Assembly (NCBI GenBank): GCA_025642065.1
Contig: JAODUP010000006.1
Coordinates: forward strand, 1,550,001-1,614,000
Source of the DNA: Paralvinella palmiformis
Taxonomy: Eukaryota > Annelida > Polychaeta > Terebellida > Alvinellidae
Direction of reading: 5' to 3'
DNA length: 64,000 nucleotides
This document shows positions 60,120 to 64,000 of this stretch, in pieces; the stretch's first letter is position 1, and the number at the start of each line of letters is the position of its first letter. The notes beneath the pieces are model-generated. The model did no database searches and was not told where the DNA came from. It worked only from the letters and a program-made list of their open reading frames with translations. A program made the position numbers and the translations under genes.

Positions 60120-61780
60120 AAGTAAATTTTTTAATTTGTTTTAATTTATTTAATTTGTTATTTACTGATATGGAGTAAACTGGCTTGCTTCCCAATTTTT
60201 TTAGTTTTGTATTATTTTATACAACACGTTTTATGGTATTATTGACAAACACGGGAAAGGTGTTAGTGCAACTGCTTCAATTGGCACTGCCTCTTATTGT
60301 ATATGAGACTCGATATGGAATATAAACTAAGCCATGCAAATTTCCCATCATCAAGTAATTAATGGATCGCTTTACCTTCAGATAATATTATTTAAATGTG
60401 TATTGCTGTTAATATTATCCCCATATTGCCATAAAATAATCATGTACTCTAACTGGTATACTAGATATTTGGAAATAATCCAAATTGGTGAAGGGTAGTC
60501 ATAATGCCAGATTGCATTGTGCGAAGGGAAAACTTAAAGTATTCTGACCTGAGATGGCACAAGGATTATATAGCCATCTCTATCCAAAACAAGTCAAGTC
60601 TCGCAGGTTCTAATTTAGCTATCTTGGTGACGTTAACTTCATCCGTTCTCAACCTAACTGCTACGAAATGGCGTCGTTATCAGTTCATTTTCTTAAATAT
60701 GACAACTCGGTAGCTGCTTCTTGTAAACATTTCTGGCTAAGTAATTTCTTTCACGCTATTATAGCTCACGTCATTTGTCAACTCTCATAACGTGTCCATA
60801 TACCTACACTGTTAGTTCTCGTCAAGGACTGAAAGCAGTTTTAATATATATCCAATAAGTAAGTAGGAGCCATAATAATGAAAATGGTGAATTAAGGAAA
60901 GGAATGCAATATGATTTATAGCTGTTGCCTGCTTCATCTTTTTTTTTGAAATTTTAAAATTGTTTTTGAAACAAAATACTAAAATAGACCAAAGGGCTTA
61001 AAATGATACATTAAATGAACTGTATTTAAACAGCTAACACTATGGACACTTTAAATATGGTAACTTTATTTCTTATTATTCTTTGCGTTTCCGTTTCTGT
61101 TTCAGTCACGTTTTCGTATGACGTTTGAAATACTCTTGAAAACGGACATATCAAATAGTGCCTTCGTGCTAACAAAATGTATGACATCGTTTAAGCTGGT
61201 CTGGTTTAGTTCGATTAAGGTCAATGATGTTATTGTGTGGATATTCTGGTCTCTGACAGCTGACACTGGAATTTAACTAAGAATTGTTTGCGTTGATTAA
61301 CTTCATATGTGAACACTATAGCATGTATTGGAGAAATTGAATGTTGTGAACCTACGACTACCAAGATAAACGCTTGAAACTCAATGGCTAATTTGTTCTG
61401 CGAGTGACGTATAACATCGGATAGGAATTGCCATTCTACTAAAGGTGAAGGAACTCTGATGATGTCCCCTTTGGCGGCTGCTACTCGTGTTAATCAATCA
61501 TTGTTTTCCCTTGTGGTCATTACTGGTATCGTCACTTACATATAGGAATGACTCAAACCCTGCCAAGACCTTGCATGTTGTGTTAATGGTGAGAAGCAGC
61601 TTGTTAGATGACGTCCGAATCCGTAGAAAATATAACGTGTTTCTCAATCAGCATACTACCGGGTCATTGTCTCATAATTGGGCTCATCGTGATTAACCAA
61701 ACTAATGGGAACGTCATGTTCATTTTCATTCTCTTTGATCCTAAATCTGACAAGCCACTAGCTTGTGGCTTGCTGGTTGG
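60120..61780. other. Intergenic DNA, nothing firm recognised
   Basis: No gene identified. The final part (from about 61480) may be upstream pol sequence of the following Gypsy relic but shows no motif I trust. Confidence 0.4.
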
Positions 61781-61799
61781 AAGGTTCTGTCTCAATGGG

Positions 61800-62050
61800 T
61801 CTGGGTGATCACCAAGTTGTCCACGGTATTTGGTCTGCCAAAGGAGATTCAGTCAGGTCATAAGGCCAAACGTTGTGTCAGAATAATTCAACAAGTTATG
61901 GATCAGTTGGGCACAAATCAATTTGAAAATAATGATCAAAACATATTGCAATGAATCCGGAAAAAGATTTGGACGAAGGTATTCACCTTCTGCTGTTTTT
62001 AATCAGACATATTGTGCAAGAGTCATTGGGAATTACTCCAATAATCCGAT
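61800..62050 (+). mobile_element. Ty3/Gypsy integrase relic
   Basis: The plus strand reads TVFGLPKEIQS and, further on, QQVMDQLGTNQFE, matching the second catalytic region of Gypsy integrases (FGxPxxIxSDxGxxF...). The SD pair has become SG. After a frameshift and loss of the AYHPQ-Q-ER region it reads KTYCNESGKDWDEGIHLLL and QESLGITP, as in the integrase C-terminal part. No LTRs were recognised. Confidence 0.65.
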
Positions 62051-62059
62051 AATTTATAT

Positions 62060-62260
62060 TTTATAATAGTAATTTCATTATCATTTAAACTTCTAACACT
62101 TCAGATATACTTCTTCAAATAGCGCTGGTTGTAGACTGTTTATTTAGACATATCAATTATGTACGTGTTATGAAACTGTGGTATGATAGATATTCGCTTA
62201 ATTGAAATACTCCACCTTCTTACATTATTCTAGATACGCAAATTGTGATTCATTAAGTCG

Positions 62261-62306
<46 letters not shown>

Positions 62307-63380
62307 TGTACATATTTCGCTATGCTGCAGGTTACAAGGTGGTCTTAACTTATGGTTTTCTAGGGCACTGGTAAGATTAGTTATTTCAATGTTCAGTAGT
62401 TTATTGCTTTATTAGATTTGATAAGGCATTCTTTTGGGAAATCTGATTAAATGAGTTTATAATTTTCTAAAACATTTGAGCTATTGTATGCATTTAATAT
62501 TTAAAGCTTATTTGTGTTTATTTTATATTAATATTGATTATTATTTGTGTAATAATTCCTAATCGGTGTATTTATTGATGAGGGTTCTGTAGTACCCTTT
62601 TTACAAACGGTTCTGGCATTAGACACTGATTGATTTATGTGTATCCTCTTATTATGTATCGTCCGTTAGTGTTAGTGTATATGTTACATACTGAATAAAT
62701 GTAATGATATGAGTATGAACACCAGGTGCTAGTCAAATTGTACTTTTTTACGTTACTATTATTAGTACAACCATTGATTAGTTTATGTAATATATGAACG
62801 GGTAGATGCGAAGGTTATACCTTTTTACTTGACTAAAACACTTTGCATTTTATAAAGGCTTCCTTAACTGATCAATCTAGAACATATTTGACTTTGATCT
62901 TTAAACAAATTTATTTCCCTACCAAAACCAGACGCATATCCATAAATAAGTGCGTACATAATAGGATCTGAAAGGATATAAAAGAAGTTGCAATTCCAAT
63001 TTTAACTAGAATGAACGAACACTTTATTTTGTATTGAGTTCGGTCAGACTTAATGTCTAAGCTTGAGATCCGATCCCAAGCGTAATTTGCTCATTAACAA
63101 AGATACCTTCATTGAATAACTATAATTATAATGTAAGGTGTAAACGTTAAACATGACAAAGTCAAATAAGTTTAACAAGATGTGAAAGACAGTCTCCATT
63201 GCATTAAGATATAGAATTACAAAAATGATGATGATATAATCCTCAGAGACGCAGTAACGCCAACAGAAAGAAACCATATAAACCATCACGACTCTCTGTA
63301 TTTACCGTTATTAGACATTGATGAACAAGGTCAGAAGGCAAGAAATTTTAATATTTCTATTACAATTTGTAAATAAATAT
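62060..63380. other. Intergenic DNA with a TA microsatellite
   Basis: (TA)n at 62263-62302. Nothing else recognised. Confidence 0.5.
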
Positions 63381-63383
63381 TTC

Positions 63384-63515
63384 CGGATTTTATAAATTAG
63401 CGAGGTGATTTTCATCCTGCAAATTAACTACTGTAGTACCATGGGAACAGCAAATTGGATGTGACGCTTATAGGCGTGTCTTTGTCGTATTTACCCTTAC
63501 TAAGTTAAATATATT
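63384..63515 (-). repeat. Dispersed repeat, second copy (inverted relative to 20607-20738)
   Basis: Reverse complement match to 20607-20738 at about 85% by eye. Confidence 0.7.
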
Positions 63516-63579
63516 TTTGTTATCACATTTATCTTGTCAGTTGGGCTGATAGCCTGTATTTCTATGGCTCCTAAAAGCA

Positions 63580-64000
63580 ACAACAACAACAATCACAACA
63601 ACAATAATAATACTAACAATACGTGACATTCATATAGCGCTCTATCCAGATAGGTAACTGATCTAAGACGCATTACAGTATTACTAACTCTCATTCAGAA
63701 GCATTTCAATCCAGCAAACACATCAACTCGCAAAAAAGAATACAATTCAGGCTGCCATAATATGTGCCATGCGTTATATAGATACATAGTCATCACATCC
63801 TTTCAGGTTAATAATAATAATAATATTAATATTATTATTAAACTTATGATTATGATGATGAGAATAATACTAATAATTATAATATTAGTAATTTTAATAA
63901 TAATAACATTCTCAATGGTGTATCAATTTGGATCAGGTCGATTAGATACAGTGATTTTGTTCTACTTCGTATTTTGAATATATGAAATAGGATCTTGTAC
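63580..64000 (-). mobile_element. LINE 3' part, cut by the window edge
   Basis: The last 90 bases match 30570-30662 of the minus-strand LINE (tcaggtcgattagatacag..., tttgaatatatgaaataggat), so the same family continues past the right edge. The 3' end near 63610-63690 holds atagcgctctatcc, a word typical of such tails. AAT, CAA and TAA microsatellites lie at 63575-63615 and about 63810-63905. Confidence 0.6.

Overview
This is AT-rich animal DNA, not bacterial. Its genes have GT-AG introns, and it holds long TA, CA, GATA and AAT microsatellites, many decayed non-LTR retrotransposons, BEL/Pao and Ty3/Gypsy relics, a Tc1/mariner-type relic and tRNA-derived SINEs. The only host genes I can recognise are rhodopsin-class neuropeptide receptors resembling the invertebrate FMRFamide-receptor family. 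That family and the repeat content suggest a lophotrochozoan, possibly a mollusc, but I cannot name the species.

The core of the window is a small receptor cluster. Copy A (+, coding 4878-6000) and copy B (-, coding 24117-25269) are intact two-exon genes. Copy C (-, 45365-46461) is almost identical to A but has lost 26 bp in the seventh membrane segment, so it is a pseudogene. A fourth, much older relic, D (-, about 55925-56165), keeps only the region around the fifth membrane segment. A, B and C share a small untranslated internal exon that ends in an in-frame TAG, a 109-base coding stretch in the first coding exon, and the same phase-1 intron. B and C also share a distal TATA-box first exon about 2.6-2.9 kb upstream. 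The equivalent exon of A should lie just left of the window. Homology runs through introns and upstream DNA, so blocks of about 5-6 kb were duplicated. The A/C core is far more alike than its flanks, which points to gene conversion.

Layout: 1-4040, upstream intron of A with nested LINE pieces; 4228-6230, gene A; 7990-9195, BEL/Pao integrase relic; 10585-13470, a LINE with ORF1, endonuclease and RT remains, followed by a 358-bp tandem repeat; 14623-16700, a second LINE; 16771-17206, microsatellites; 17480-20200, SINE and LINE pieces, one with a clear target-site duplication; 23955-29175, gene B and its upstream block; 30370-31160 and 31770-35280, two LINEs, the latter with a PHD-like ORF1; 35283-36330 and 52017-53716, an unclassified repeat family; 38048-38860, mariner-type transposase relic; 42120-42990, two LINE 3' ends; 45240-50215, pseudogene C and its upstream block; 53719-54130, a TA-repeat zone; 55239-55505, a trinucleotide palindrome; 58150-60110, two opposed LINEs; 61800-62050, Gypsy integrase relic; 63610-64000, a LINE 3' end cut by the window edge.

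The mobile-element reading frames carry stops, frameshifts or lost catalytic residues and I see no intact element. Only receptors A and B look functional. All similarity statements come from reading the sequence by eye; no search or alignment program was run.
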